Part shown: positions 8,945-16,902 of the stretch, piece by piece
Layout of the letters: each line of letters starts with the position of its first letter
Position numbering within the stretch: the stretch's first letter is position 1
Origin: JBBDSU01 sp040904825
Lineage (GTDB): Bacteria; Actinomycetota; Nitriliruptoria; Nitriliruptorales; Nitriliruptoraceae
Direction: 5' to 3'
NCBI GenBank assembly: GCA_040904825.1
Contig: JBBDSU010000045.1
Coordinates: 1 to 34,707 of the forward strand
DNA: 34,707 nucleotides
The notes under the pieces: model-generated
What the model saw: the letters and a program-made list of their open reading frames with translations, nothing else
What the model was told of the DNA's origin: nothing
Databases searched by the model: none
Translations under genes and position numbers: made by a program

Positions 8945-9595
8945 ATGAGCGATGACAGCTCGGCCCCAAGGCCTCCAGATGGGCTCGATGGGCGCCTCTC
9001 GGAGGACGGCGCATCGGTCGGGCGACACGGTTCTGTCGGACATGTTCGCAGGGTCCGTCGGTGGCCTTGGGTACTGCTGGCCCTGCTGTCATTGGCAGCA
9101 GCAGGAGTAGGGGGCGCGATTGCTTGGGATCAGCGGCAGGTTGCGGCCGAATGGCGCGACGTCGCCAACCAGATCGAGGTTCAGCGCGACGACGCGCTAG
9201 GGCGCGGCGAAGCACTGCAGGTTCAGCTCGACGAGATCGCTTTCCTGCTCGCTGCGTCGGAATCGGACGTCGTGGGACTTGCAGAACGCATCCGTGAACT
9301 GGCCGACGAAAAGGCGCAGGCGGAAGACACGGCAACGACCGTGCAGGTCGAGCGTGACGTACTCGCACAGGTCTCGAACCGGATCGCAAGTGCGATCCAG
9401 GCGCTCGACCAGTGCGTCGACCGCATGTTCACGCTGCAGAGCTCAACGGTGGATGCTTTCAATCGGATGAGTGCCGGCGAACAGGTCGATGTCGAGCCCC
9501 TCAACGATCAGTCGCAGGCGACCACCCAATTCTGCAACCAGGCCCGATCTGCCGCTGCAGGAGCCGCCGCAGCCGCCGAGCAGATCCGTCGATGA
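8945..9595 (+). CDS. Membrane-anchored extracytoplasmic coiled-coil protein
   Basis: 216 residues from the ATG at 8945 (a longer frame exists, but this ATG gives the natural N-terminus). Residues 1-39 are polar with a basic run (HVRRVRR). A single membrane segment follows at about 40-61 (WPWVLLALLSLAAAGVGG), predicted N-in/C-out by the positive-inside rule. Residues ~62-150 form a long heptad-like, charged coiled coil. The C-terminal part holds two cysteines (in DQCVDRM and FCNQARS) that could pair outside the cell, and an Ala-rich tail. The stop overlaps the start of the secreted protease (ATGA), so the two are translationally coupled. I do not recognise a named family. A scaffold or partner role for the protease is inference. 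Confidence 0.75.
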   Translation: MSDDSSAPRPPDGLDGRLSEDGASVGRHGSVGHVRRVRRWPWVLLALLSLAAAGVGGAIAWDQRQVAAEWRDVANQIEVQRDDALGRGEALQVQLDEIAFLLAASESDVVGLAERIRELADEKAQAEDTATTVQVERDVLAQVSNRIASAIQALDQCVDRMFTLQSSTVDAFNRMSAGEQVDVEPLNDQSQATTQFCNQARSAAAGAAAAAEQIRR

Positions 9596-10311
9596 TCAAG
9601 CAGACTCGCCGGTGGATCGTCGGTGCGGTGCTGTTGACGGTGAGCTCGGCTTGCGTGGCTTCGCCCCCGCCGGTTGAAGACATCACACCTGCATTAGAGG
9701 CGCTGGCCGAACTTGAGTTGACGGACTCGGCTGCACGGGCAGTTCTTCGTCGCGCCCAGGAAGTGACGGTTCGAATCCGGACCCTGGGTTGCCGGCAGTT
9801 GGGCGTCGGTTCAGGATTTGTCCTGCCCGGTGGCATCGTGGTGACCAACCGGCATGTCGTTGACCAGCCTCGGTCAGTGACCGTCAACACCTGGGATGGC
9901 CGGTCGCTTGAAGCGGATATCAGCGGGGTTGCGGTCGACTCGGATCTCGCCATCCTTCAACTTGCCGACGACGCCGGGCTTCCGGTCGCACAGTTGCGGA
10001 CGACGTCGATTGAGGTCGGCGAGGCGATCGTTGTCGTGGGATATCCCGGCGGTGGCCCAGCGACCGTGACAACCGGAAAGGTGGTCGGCCTTGTCGATGG
10101 AGAAGTGCTTGGCGAGGCTGCTGGCGTGTTGCGGATCGATGCCGAGATCCGCCAAGGCAATTCCGGTGGACCTGTCCTCGATCAGGACGGGCTGGTGATC
10201 GGTGTGGTCTTCGCCATTGAGACCGACAGCGGCATGGGACTCGCGGTGCCAGTTGCCACGCTGATGGAGCGACTTGATGTCAGTCGACTGGCCGCCCCGA
10301 CGGGTTGTTGA
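9592..10311 (+). CDS. Secreted trypsin-like serine protease (HtrA-like core, no PDZ), probable lipoprotein
   Basis: 239-residue protease of the S1C/trypsin-2 type. The catalytic triad is visible: His88 in TNRHVV, Asp118 in DSDLAIL and Ser191 in GNSGGPV. The N-terminus (MIKQTRRW, then a hydrophobic stretch ending SSAC at residue 21) is a signal sequence with a lipoprotein-like cysteine, though the lipobox is imperfect because residue -3 is Ser. The protein ends soon after the protease domain, so there is no PDZ domain as in HtrA/DegP. The ATG start overlaps the stop of the membrane coiled-coil gene by four bases. The 3' end overlaps that of the convergent J-domain gene by 32 bases. Likely acts on the cell surface; its substrate is unknown. 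Confidence 0.88.
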   Translation: MIKQTRRWIVGAVLLTVSSACVASPPPVEDITPALEALAELELTDSAARAVLRRAQEVTVRIRTLGCRQLGVGSGFVLPGGIVVTNRHVVDQPRSVTVNTWDGRSLEADISGVAVDSDLAILQLADDAGLPVAQLRTTSIEVGEAIVVVGYPGGGPATVTTGKVVGLVDGEVLGEAAGVLRIDAEIRQGNSGGPVLDQDGLVIGVVFAIETDSGMGLAVPVATLMERLDVSRLAAPTGC

Positions 10312-11170
10312 CCGGCACCGTCCCGTGCATGCTCCCGTCGAGTGGGGGATTGGAGTTGTCGGCTGTCCAGGCAGTGCGCAACCACTGGTCGAGGTGCCAT
10401 CCCATGCTGGTGAGCAGGCTGTCGACGGCCGAGGCGATCAGCGTTGCTGCCCGGCCTTGATCGCCGGTCGGGTGAGCCGATGATCCTGGTTGCAAGCCTG
10501 TGGTGGACAAGCTCGCAGAGAAGGTCACGGTCGTAACGCTCGGTAACCGACGGCGTAGCCAGTCGCCAGGCAGGCGGGCGGTCTCTAACGTCCGTCTTGC
10601 CACCCGGGAGCGCGCTGCGATGGTCGCCTCAGTGACCAGATGCTGCCGGTCGTCGCGCTGCGGGGCGACAATCAGGCGAGCGGCGGTGTCGCCTGCGACT
10701 TGAGCCGCCCAACGGTTGAGCCGTGACGCGGGTGCCCTGCTGACAGCGGACATGCGCCCCAGGCCAGCTTCTCCCACAATGACGGCGAGACTGTTGCAGT
10801 CGAGCGGTTCGCCCGGACGCGAGGGGCGACGGTGCCAGTCGATGGTTGCCAGCGGTATTGGCTCGTCGGGCCGGGGCCGCGAGGGGCGACCTCGCACAAT
10901 GGTCGGCGGATCGTCCGTTTCGGCTTCCGATGGCGCGGCTGCCAGGAGACGGTAGGCCTCGCGAAGCGCCAGGAATGTCGCCACGTCCCCGCCACGGTCA
11001 GGATGATGACGACGCGCGCACACCCGCCATCGGTGTCGGATCTCCGTGGCTGGAGCATCGGGCGTGACACCGAGCACCTGCCGGGCGTGGTCGACATCGG
11101 TCGGCCACGCTGGCGGCTCAGATGGGGCGGATCGTGGACTCGTCGGTGTCACCTCCTCGGCGATCGGCAT
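10280..11170 (-). CDS. J-domain (DnaJ N-terminal) protein without zinc-finger region
   Basis: 296 residues. A J domain lies near residues 25-80, with the helix II basic patch RHRWRVCARRH and the diagnostic HPD at 56-58, which stimulates DnaK/Hsp70 ATPase. The rest (residues 85-296) has no CxxCxGxG repeats or Gly/Phe linker, so it is a class III J protein with an unassigned C-terminal domain. The start ATG at 11168-11170 has no obvious Shine-Dalgarno sequence. It is divergent from hrcA across 228 bp carrying a CIRCE operator, so it may share heat-shock control. Its client is unknown. The C-terminal coding end overlaps the protease gene end by 32 bases. Confidence 0.8.
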   Translation of the reverse strand: MPIAEEVTPTSPRSAPSEPPAWPTDVDHARQVLGVTPDAPATEIRHRWRVCARRHHPDRGGDVATFLALREAYRLLAAAPSEAETDDPPTIVRGRPSRPRPDEPIPLATIDWHRRPSRPGEPLDCNSLAVIVGEAGLGRMSAVSRAPASRLNRWAAQVAGDTAARLIVAPQRDDRQHLVTEATIAARSRVARRTLETARLPGDWLRRRLPSVTTVTFSASLSTTGLQPGSSAHPTGDQGRAATLIASAVDSLLTSMGWHLDQWLRTAWTADNSNPPLDGSMHGTVPVNNPSGRPVD

Positions 11171-11286
11171 CAGCCAATAGTCACACCGCTGGCAGCGTAA
11201 CGCCCAGCTGTTGGCGACTCAGGTCGTCAGTGGCTGATCACATTGCGGCGCCGGGCGGCTGCCGGTCAGCTCCACGTGTGACGTGG

Positions 11287-11313
11287 CTGGCAATCTCGGA
11301 TGTCGAGTGCTAG
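11287..11313. promoter_or_regulatory. CIRCE heat-shock operator (HrcA binding site)
   Basis: Inverted repeat with the exact 9-9-9 layout of CIRCE. The left arm CTGGCAATC (11287-11295) matches the consensus TTAGCACTC at 6 of 9. After a 9-base spacer (11296-11304), the right arm GAGTGCTAG (11305-11313) matches GAGTGCTAA at 8 of 9. The arms pair with each other at 7 of 9 positions. It lies 85 bases before the hrcA start and between hrcA and the divergent J-domain gene, as expected for HrcA autoregulation. Confidence 0.8.
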
Positions 11314-11398
11314 CGGAGGTGCCGGGGGTATCATCATGGGCTGCGACGTCGCCGTACCACTGACATGCGGTTTGAGGATGCAATGAGGAGGTGAAGCC

Positions 11399-12622
11399 AT
11401 GTCCACCTCGCCAAGTGCTGCGCGGGCCGACAACGTCCGTAACGCTGCATCCGCGCCGCACACTGCGCACCATGTGGTCACGATCGAAGGTGGCACGGCA
11501 ACCGACGCTGCGCCTGAACCGGTCGACGACGCGCTGGATGAACGAAAGCTCCTGATCCTTCGGACGATCGTGACGGAATACGTCGGCAATGGCGAGCCGG
11601 TTGGCTCGCGTCGGGTCGTCGAACTTGCCGACCTCGGCGTATCAGCAGCCACGGTGCGCCACGAAATGGCTGCCCTCGAGGAACTCGAATACATCACCCA
11701 GCCTCACACGTCAGCAGGACGAGTCCCGACCGACAAGGGCTATCGCCGTTTTGTCGATGACCTGCGCGACAATCCGGCGGTCGATGACCCGCGTCGCGAG
11801 CTTGTGCAGGAATTGTTGGGGTCTGCGCGCGATGTTGAAGATCTATTGGCTCGGACATCGTCGGTTCTGAGCCAATTGACCCGCCTCGTGTCGCTGGTGA
11901 TCGCACCCGCTGTCGACGCGTCGCGCGTCAAATTGGCGGAACTCGTGCGACTGACGCCAGGCTCGGGTCTGCTGCTCCTGGTTGCTGACACCGGACGCGT
12001 CGACAAGCGCCCTGTTGGTTTGCCAGTCGATGTTGCGGACGGGGATCTGGACCGAGTTCGGTCGATGATGGCCGATCACGTTGTCGGTGTTCGCCTGGGT
12101 GATGTTCACGGGACGCTGAGTGATCTCGCTGGCGCAGTGCCCGCTGAGCTCAGGGACTCCTTCCGCGCGTTGATCGATGCCACGGCAGTGGAACTGGATG
12201 ATGACACGGTGCACCACGTGTATGTCGGTGGTCAGGCGTCGCTGGCCGATGAAGAGGCCTTTGAGCGCGATCAGTTGTCTCGAGTCTTTCACCTGCTTGA
12301 AGAACGTGCAACGTTGGCAAAGCTGCTGGACGAAGCAAGTGGTGATGACCGGCCGACGGTGCGCATCGGACAGGAAAATGACGTCGAAGACTTGCGGTCA
12401 ACGTCGCTTGTTGCGCAGCGCTACCGGCTCGTCACTGCCGGGTCTCTGGGCGTGCTCGGGCCGACCCGCATGGACTATGCCAGCGTCCTGGCAACTGTCC
12501 GCGCAGTGGCTGATCAACTGCAGTCGACCCTGACCGACCTATCAGGCCCAGGTCGCCAAGCGCCCGCGTCAGCGCCAGGTACAAATCCAACAGCCGTCAA
12601 CCCATCACCGGATCGACGTTGA
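11399..12622 (+). CDS. hrcA: Heat-inducible transcription repressor HrcA
   Basis: Repressor of class I heat-shock genes that binds CIRCE. 407 residues, longer than the usual ~340 because of an N-terminal extension of about 45 residues rich in Ala/Thr/Asp before the conserved LDERK. The winged-helix domain covers about 46-120, with the hallmark region GEPVGSRRVVE, VSAATVRHEMAALEE and QPHTSAGRVPTDKGYRRFVD. The remaining ~280 residues are the dimerisation/GAF-like part. The ATG at 11399 follows an ideal AGGAGG site, which supports keeping the extension. The stop overlaps the dnaJ start by four bases, giving an hrcA-dnaJ operon, with a CIRCE element upstream for autoregulation. The extension could be a lineage feature or disordered tail; its role is unknown. 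Confidence 0.95.
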   Translation: MSTSPSAARADNVRNAASAPHTAHHVVTIEGGTATDAAPEPVDDALDERKLLILRTIVTEYVGNGEPVGSRRVVELADLGVSAATVRHEMAALEELEYITQPHTSAGRVPTDKGYRRFVDDLRDNPAVDDPRRELVQELLGSARDVEDLLARTSSVLSQLTRLVSLVIAPAVDASRVKLAELVRLTPGSGLLLLVADTGRVDKRPVGLPVDVADGDLDRVRSMMADHVVGVRLGDVHGTLSDLAGAVPAELRDSFRALIDATAVELDDDTVHHVYVGGQASLADEEAFERDQLSRVFHLLEERATLAKLLDEASGDDRPTVRIGQENDVEDLRSTSLVAQRYRLVTAGSLGVLGPTRMDYASVLATVRAVADQLQSTLTDLSGPGRQAPASAPGTNPTAVNPSPDRR

Positions 12623-13713
12623 GTGATCTTTACGCCCTGTTAGGTGTCTCGCGGGACGCTTCGGCCGACGAGGTCAAGCGTGCATACCGCTCCAAGGCGC
12701 GCGAACATCACCCTGACGCGGGTGGTGATGCCGAAATGTTCAAGCAAGTGACGCACGCCCACCAAGTGCTCTCAGACCCGCAACGTCGCGCTCGCTATGA
12801 CCGGTTCGGCGACGACGGCACCAACGGGTCGGCTGCCGGCGGCGACCCGTTCGGTTTCGGAGGCATCGGTGATGTTATTGATGCGTTCTTCGGCACGTCG
12901 TTCACCGGCGGTTCGTCCCGTCGTCCAGCATCAGGTCGTGATGTGCTCGTGGGCGTTGAGGTCGATCTTGAAGACGTGGCGACAGGGATCGAACGGGAAG
13001 TTGAGGTAGAGATAGCGACCGCCTGCCAGCGTTGCGAAGGCTCCGGTTCTGCGTCGGGGGCCAGCGCGGGCCGTTGCGCTGCGTGTGGAGGTGCAGGGCA
13101 AGTGCGCCGCGTGGTGCGGACGGCCTTTGGCCAGGTCGCCAGTGCCGCACCCTGCCCGTCTTGCAGTGGCAGTGGGCGGGCTGTGGGCGACCCCTGCGAA
13201 AGCTGTGCAGGCGATGGCCGAGTCGTGGAACGCCGCACGCTGACTGTGCCCGTTCCGGCAGGGGTCGATAACGGAGACCGCCTCCGGATCACCGGCGCGG
13301 GCGAAGCCGGTCGCCAAGGTGCTTCTCCAGGTGATCTGTTCGTCGAGGTACGCGTCAATCCGCATGCAGTCTTCGAGCGTGATGGACGTGACCTCTTCGC
13401 CGAGGTAGTGATCCCGATGACGCAAGCCATCCTTGGCGGCAGCATCACGGTGCCAGGCATCGATGGCGACGATTTGACGGCAACGGTCCCTGCAGGGGTC
13501 CAACCTGGCGATGTACTCAAAGTCCGTCGAGCTGGCCTGCCAATGAAAGGCGGTGGTCGCCGCGGAGACCTGCAATTGGTGGTGCGCGTGGAGGTTCCTA
13601 CCTCGCTCGATGATGACCAGCGTGGCCTTGTCCAACAGCTTGCTGAACTCAGAGGAGATGCCACCGCGTCGTCCGGGCGGGGCCTGTTCACACGACTTCG
13701 GTCCGGTGTGTAG
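12619..13713 (+). CDS. dnaJ: Chaperone protein DnaJ (class I)
   Basis: Hsp40 co-chaperone of DnaK, 364 residues. It has a J domain at residues 1-66 with HPD at 31-33, and a Gly/Phe-rich linker (GDPFGFGG) near 75-85. Four CxxCxGxG-type zinc repeats begin at Cys136 (CQRCEGSG, CAACGGAG, CPSCSGSG, CESCAGDG). The C-terminal substrate-binding beta domains follow, with the typical LxGSITVPGIDG segment. The start is TTG at 12619, overlapping the hrcA stop (TTGA), so expression is coupled to hrcA and likely to the CIRCE element. The weak TTG start may keep levels low relative to the repressor. This copy is unlinked to dnaK-grpE, as is common for a second actinobacterial DnaJ. Confidence 0.96.
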   Translation: MSDLYALLGVSRDASADEVKRAYRSKAREHHPDAGGDAEMFKQVTHAHQVLSDPQRRARYDRFGDDGTNGSAAGGDPFGFGGIGDVIDAFFGTSFTGGSSRRPASGRDVLVGVEVDLEDVATGIEREVEVEIATACQRCEGSGSASGASAGRCAACGGAGQVRRVVRTAFGQVASAAPCPSCSGSGRAVGDPCESCAGDGRVVERRTLTVPVPAGVDNGDRLRITGAGEAGRQGASPGDLFVEVRVNPHAVFERDGRDLFAEVVIPMTQAILGGSITVPGIDGDDLTATVPAGVQPGDVLKVRRAGLPMKGGGRRGDLQLVVRVEVPTSLDDDQRGLVQQLAELRGDATASSGRGLFTRLRSGV

Positions 13714-13727
13714 TTGAGGGGCAGACC

Positions 13728-14483
13728 ATGAGTCTTGTCCCTTTTGTCATCGTTGACGACGACGTGAGCGCCGTGGGCTCCGGTGACATGGTCCGTGTGC
13801 CGGGGGACCAGATGCGACACATCGACACCGTGTTGCGCCTCAAGCATGGTTCCCAGGTGGACGTATCCGATGGGCGGGGCAATGTCGCGCCAGGAACCTA
13901 CGTCGGAGCTTCTATCGAAATGCGCGATGCTTGCGTGCATCGAACGCTGCCATCGCCGAGCATCTGCGTAGCCCAGGCTCTGCCCAAAGGCAGGAAACTC
14001 GACGGCATCGTCAAAATGGTGACGGAAGTTGGAGTGGACACGATCCGCCTCGTCGATGCGGATCGTTCGATTGCCACGATGGACCCGCACCGGGCAGCCA
14101 GCCAGATGGCCCGGTTGAAGGCAGTGGCAAGGGCCGCTTCCATGCAGGCTCGGCGAGCGTGGTTGCCTGACATCATTGCGCCCGTCAGCGTCGACAGCCT
14201 CATCGATATTCCAGGTCGGCTGTTGGTCGCGCACCCTTCGGGCGCTAGCCCTTCACACGACGTGACTGGCTCATTGTTGTCGGCGGCGATCGCCTGTCGC
14301 GATGAGCAGGTCGAAGCACTGACCATTGCGATCGGCCCCGAAGGGGGCTGGTCGCCGGCAGAGCTCGACATGTTTGCGGCCCAGGGTGCGGTTGTTGTGC
14401 AGATGGGCGACAGCATCATCCGCACAGAGCATGCGGCCGGTGCCGCTATTGCTGTCATCGCTGCTGGCACTGGCCGCTGGTGA
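13728..14483 (+). CDS. rsmE: 16S rRNA (uracil-1498-N3)-methyltransferase RsmE
   Basis: SPOUT-class enzyme that methylates U1498 of 16S rRNA using S-adenosylmethionine. 251 residues. The N-terminal PUA-like RNA-binding part runs to about residue 75. The knotted catalytic domain shows KGRKLDGIVKMVTEVGVD, the AdoMet loop IGPEGGWSPAEL and the C-terminal IIRTEHAAGAA. GAGGGG precedes the ATG, and the gene sits 14 bases after dnaJ, so it is read in the hrcA-dnaJ-rsmE operon seen in many Gram-positive bacteria. About 277 bases without a clear gene follow before the BldD-like regulator. Confidence 0.93.
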   Translation: MSLVPFVIVDDDVSAVGSGDMVRVPGDQMRHIDTVLRLKHGSQVDVSDGRGNVAPGTYVGASIEMRDACVHRTLPSPSICVAQALPKGRKLDGIVKMVTEVGVDTIRLVDADRSIATMDPHRAASQMARLKAVARAASMQARRAWLPDIIAPVSVDSLIDIPGRLLVAHPSGASPSHDVTGSLLSAAIACRDEQVEALTIAIGPEGGWSPAELDMFAAQGAVVVQMGDSIIRTEHAAGAAIAVIAAGTGRW

Positions 14484-14760
14484 CAGTCCGGTTTAGCCAC
14501 CGCGCAACGATGTCCCTCGACGCTGCCGCCCTGCACTGGCCGTCGCGGCGGTGGACAACCTTGACCGGCCCGGTCGCCAAGCGGAGCCATCACAGCGAGT
14601 TCCTGCAGTGCGCTTCGCTCGATAATCTGGACGACGGCGAGAGGTGGCGACCACGGGATCGAGGTCGCGCCGCTGGCGCGGATTGCATGCGCTCACCGGC
14701 CATGCGGGGAACAGGCCCGCCCGGCCGGAGGAATCTCGCAACACGGAGGTAGACCGCCAG

Positions 14761-15264
14761 ATGGCCAGTGCACTGGAATTGCCGGCACGTTTCGATGGAG
14801 AGTCAGCGGCCCGGCGCCTGGGAGATGTGTTGCGGGGAATCCGCCAGCAACAGGGGTTGTCGCTGGCTGATGTCGAGGCTCGCAGCGATGGCGTGTTTCG
14901 AGCGAGCGTCATCGGCGCCTACGAGCGTGGTGAGCGTGCAGTCTCGGTCGTGCGCCTCGACAGGCTCGCAAACTTCTATCGCGTTCCTGTCGCTGAGTTG
15001 CTCGCCAGTGCCGATCCACGTGAAGGGCGTCGCAAGCCCGAGGTTGATCTTCCTATCGTCATCGATCTGACCGTGTTGGGACGACACCTTGAGACTGAGA
15101 TCGCCATGGTGCGATTTACCCGGTATCTGCAGTTTCGGCGCCACGACTACAACGGCAAGGTCTTGACGATTCGCCGCGGTGACTTCGAGTTGGTTGCAGC
15201 TATCGATGGACAGGATCCCGGCGACATGCGGCAGCGTCTGACGGGACTGGGCATCATCAGGTGA
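14761..15264 (+). CDS. bldD: BldD-like HTH regulator with c-di-GMP binding signature
   Basis: 167 residues, the same length I recall for Streptomyces BldD. The N-terminal XRE-type helix-turn-helix covers residues ~17-85 (LRGIRQQQGLSLADVE, then SVIGAYERGERAVSVVRL). The C-terminal domain carries the BldD cyclic-di-GMP signature RxD-X8-RxxD as R127-H-D129, eight residues (YNGKVLTI), then R138-RG-D141. By analogy with Streptomyces, c-di-GMP would dimerise the protein on DNA and repress target genes. The ATG at 14761 follows a GGAGG-like site about ten bases upstream; a longer frame from 14644 is rejected because its extra residues are not BldD-like. A weak BldD-box-like sequence is at 14590-14602, which would fit autorepression, but the match is partial. 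The neighbours rsmE and phoH are housekeeping genes. Confidence 0.82.
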   Translation: MASALELPARFDGESAARRLGDVLRGIRQQQGLSLADVEARSDGVFRASVIGAYERGERAVSVVRLDRLANFYRVPVAELLASADPREGRRKPEVDLPIVIDLTVLGRHLETEIAMVRFTRYLQFRRHDYNGKVLTIRRGDFELVAAIDGQDPGDMRQRLTGLGIIR

Positions 15265-15352
15265 TCACTACTGGTGCGTCATCCGTCTTGCTTGCACTCT
15301 GCCAGGTACCATCCATGGCTCTCCCATGTGACCAGAGGAGTGCAGTCAACTC

Positions 15353-16387
15353 GTGATGAGCCCTGAGGCCTCGGCGCTGAGCGCCGCCACCGGGTCGGCT
15401 GTGAGTCTTGCGGATCGCGGTGGTCCGGCAACGGTCACCATGGTTGTCCCCGGTGACCACGCGATGGTCGGCCTCCTCGGCACCGGCGATCACCTTCTTC
15501 ATTTGGTTGAGCGGTCCTTCGATGCGCAGATCCATGTGCGTGGGAATCAACTCACGATCAGCGCGCGCGATGCCGCAGAGGTCGATCGGGTTGTGCGACT
15601 GTTCGAGGAACTGATTGCCCTGCTCGACCGTGGGCATCAACTGGATGAGGCGATGGTGGCACAAAGCGTACGCATGGTTGCTTCCGAGGCGCAGGAACGG
15701 CCCTCGGATGTCTTGTCTGATGCCCTCATCACCCACCGTGGCCGCACGATCCGGCCGAAGACGCTCGGCCAGAAGCGTTACCTCGATGCGATCCGGACGC
15801 ACACTGTGACCTTCGGTATCGGCCCGGCTGGTACCGGCAAGACCTACCTTGCAATGGGAGCTGCCGTTCAAGCGCTACGCGCCAAGGACGTCAACCGATT
15901 GGTCTTGACACGTCCGGCTGTCGAGGCGGGGGAGCGTCTTGGCTTCCTGCCGGGAACGTTGCACGAAAAGATAGACCCGTACCTCAAGCCCTTGTGGGAT
16001 GCCCTGCAAGACATGATGGAGCCGGAGGAACTGGTTGCACACGTCGATCGAGGAACGATTGAAGTCGCGCCGTTGGCGTATATGAGAGGTCGAACGCTCA
16101 ATGACGCCTTTATCGTGCTCGACGAGGCGCAGAACACGACTGCCGAACAGATGAAGATGTTCCTCACCCGCATCGGATTCAACTCCAAGGCGGTTGTCAC
16201 CGGCGATATCAGTCAGGTTGACCTCCCTACAGGCCGCACGTCGGGATTGCGACTCGTCAAAGGGATCTTGTCCGATATCGATGGCATCGCTTTCGCCACC
16301 CTGGAACCGGCCGATGTCGTTCGTCACCACATCGTCCAGCGCATCGTTGAGGCGTACGAGTTGTACGACGAACGTGAGGCTGACTGA
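15353..16387 (+). CDS. phoH: PhoH-like ATPase
   Basis: 344 residues. An N-terminal KH-like/PhoH-specific domain (~1-110) is followed by a P-loop ATPase. Walker A is GPAGTGKT (157-164) and Walker B is VLDEAQN (DEAQN 257-261). The LTRPAVEAGERLGFLPG and MRGRTLNDAF segments are typical of the family. The ATPase is implicated in RNA metabolism, and its pairing with YbeY immediately downstream (one-base gap after the stop) is conserved across bacteria. The start is GTG at 15353 (ATG at 15356 is the alternative), with AGAGGAG about 13 bases upstream. Probably in an operon with ybeY, the CBS protein and cdd. Confidence 0.92.
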   Translation: MMSPEASALSAATGSAVSLADRGGPATVTMVVPGDHAMVGLLGTGDHLLHLVERSFDAQIHVRGNQLTISARDAAEVDRVVRLFEELIALLDRGHQLDEAMVAQSVRMVASEAQERPSDVLSDALITHRGRTIRPKTLGQKRYLDAIRTHTVTFGIGPAGTGKTYLAMGAAVQALRAKDVNRLVLTRPAVEAGERLGFLPGTLHEKIDPYLKPLWDALQDMMEPEELVAHVDRGTIEVAPLAYMRGRTLNDAFIVLDEAQNTTAEQMKMFLTRIGFNSKAVVTGDISQVDLPTGRTSGLRLVKGILSDIDGIAFATLEPADVVRHHIVQRIVEAYELYDEREAD

Positions 16388-16388
16388 C

Positions 16389-16835
16389 GTGGCGATGTTG
16401 ATCGCAAACGAACAGGACGTCGAAGTCGATGAGGCGACGTTGGTGCGTCTGGCTCGTCATGTGTTGGCCCAGCAGCGGGTGCCGGATGACATGGAAGTTT
16501 CGGTTCTGCTGGTCGATGAGGCGACCATGGCGGAATTGAACGAGGCCCACCTTGGCCAGCCAGGCCCGACGGACGTGCTGGCTTTCCCGATTGATGAGCC
16601 GGGTGAGGCGGTCGCAGGTGGGCCGGCGGTGCTTGGCGACGTGGTGTTGTGCCCGGCTTATGTCGAGGTGCAGGCCGCCGAACATGGCAAGAGTCTCGCC
16701 GACGAACTGGCGATGCTGACCGTGCACGGCCTGCTACATCTGTTGGGCATGGATCACGCAGAGCCCGAAGAGGAACGTGAGATGTTCGGCTTGACTGAAA
16801 AATTGTTGGCGACCTTTGGAGCATTGGACCAGTGA
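16389..16835 (+). CDS. ybeY: Endoribonuclease YbeY (16S rRNA maturation)
   Basis: 148-residue metalloprotein of the UPF0054/YbeY family, needed for 16S rRNA 3' end maturation and ribosome quality control. The zinc-binding motif HGLLHLLGMDH (residues 113-123) supplies three histidines, and the upstream PTDVLAFP loop is characteristic. The start is GTG at 16389, one base after the phoH stop; the frame is open further upstream, but that overlaps phoH. ATG at 16395 is an alternative. It is separated from the next gene by 67 bases that hold a 10-bp perfect hairpin. Confidence 0.92.
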   Translation: MAMLIANEQDVEVDEATLVRLARHVLAQQRVPDDMEVSVLLVDEATMAELNEAHLGQPGPTDVLAFPIDEPGEAVAGGPAVLGDVVLCPAYVEVQAAEHGKSLADELAMLTVHGLLHLLGMDHAEPEEEREMFGLTEKLLATFGALDQ

Positions 16836-16851
16836 GCGGTAGCAAACGCCC

Positions 16852-16882
16852 GACCCGGGCCAAGGAATACCAGGCCCGGGTC
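16852..16882 (+). repeat. Perfect 10-bp inverted repeat between ybeY and the CBS gene
   Basis: Arms GACCCGGGCC (16852-16861) and GGCCCGGGTC (16873-16882) with an 11-base loop. The RNA would form a very stable stem. No T-run follows, so it is not a classical intrinsic terminator. It could attenuate, stabilise the upstream message, or insulate translation of the following gene, whose ATG lies 20 bases on. Confidence 0.7.
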
Positions 16883-16902
16883 ATGTCTCTAAGGGGGACG
16901 AG

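Noticed and set aside
12795..14234. Leftward 479-codon frame opposite dnaJ and rsmE
   Set aside because: Low-complexity Ser/Arg/Pro sequence opposite two certain genes.
14590..14602. BldD-box-like sequence before bldD
   Set aside because: Matches only about two thirds of the consensus as I recall it and would need a genome-wide matrix to be meaningful; kept only as a remark.
14480..14752. Rightward 90-codon frame after rsmE, overlapping its stop
   Set aside because: Composition is Arg/Pro/Gly-rich like a shadow frame, with no conserved motif; the region more likely holds the bldD promoter.
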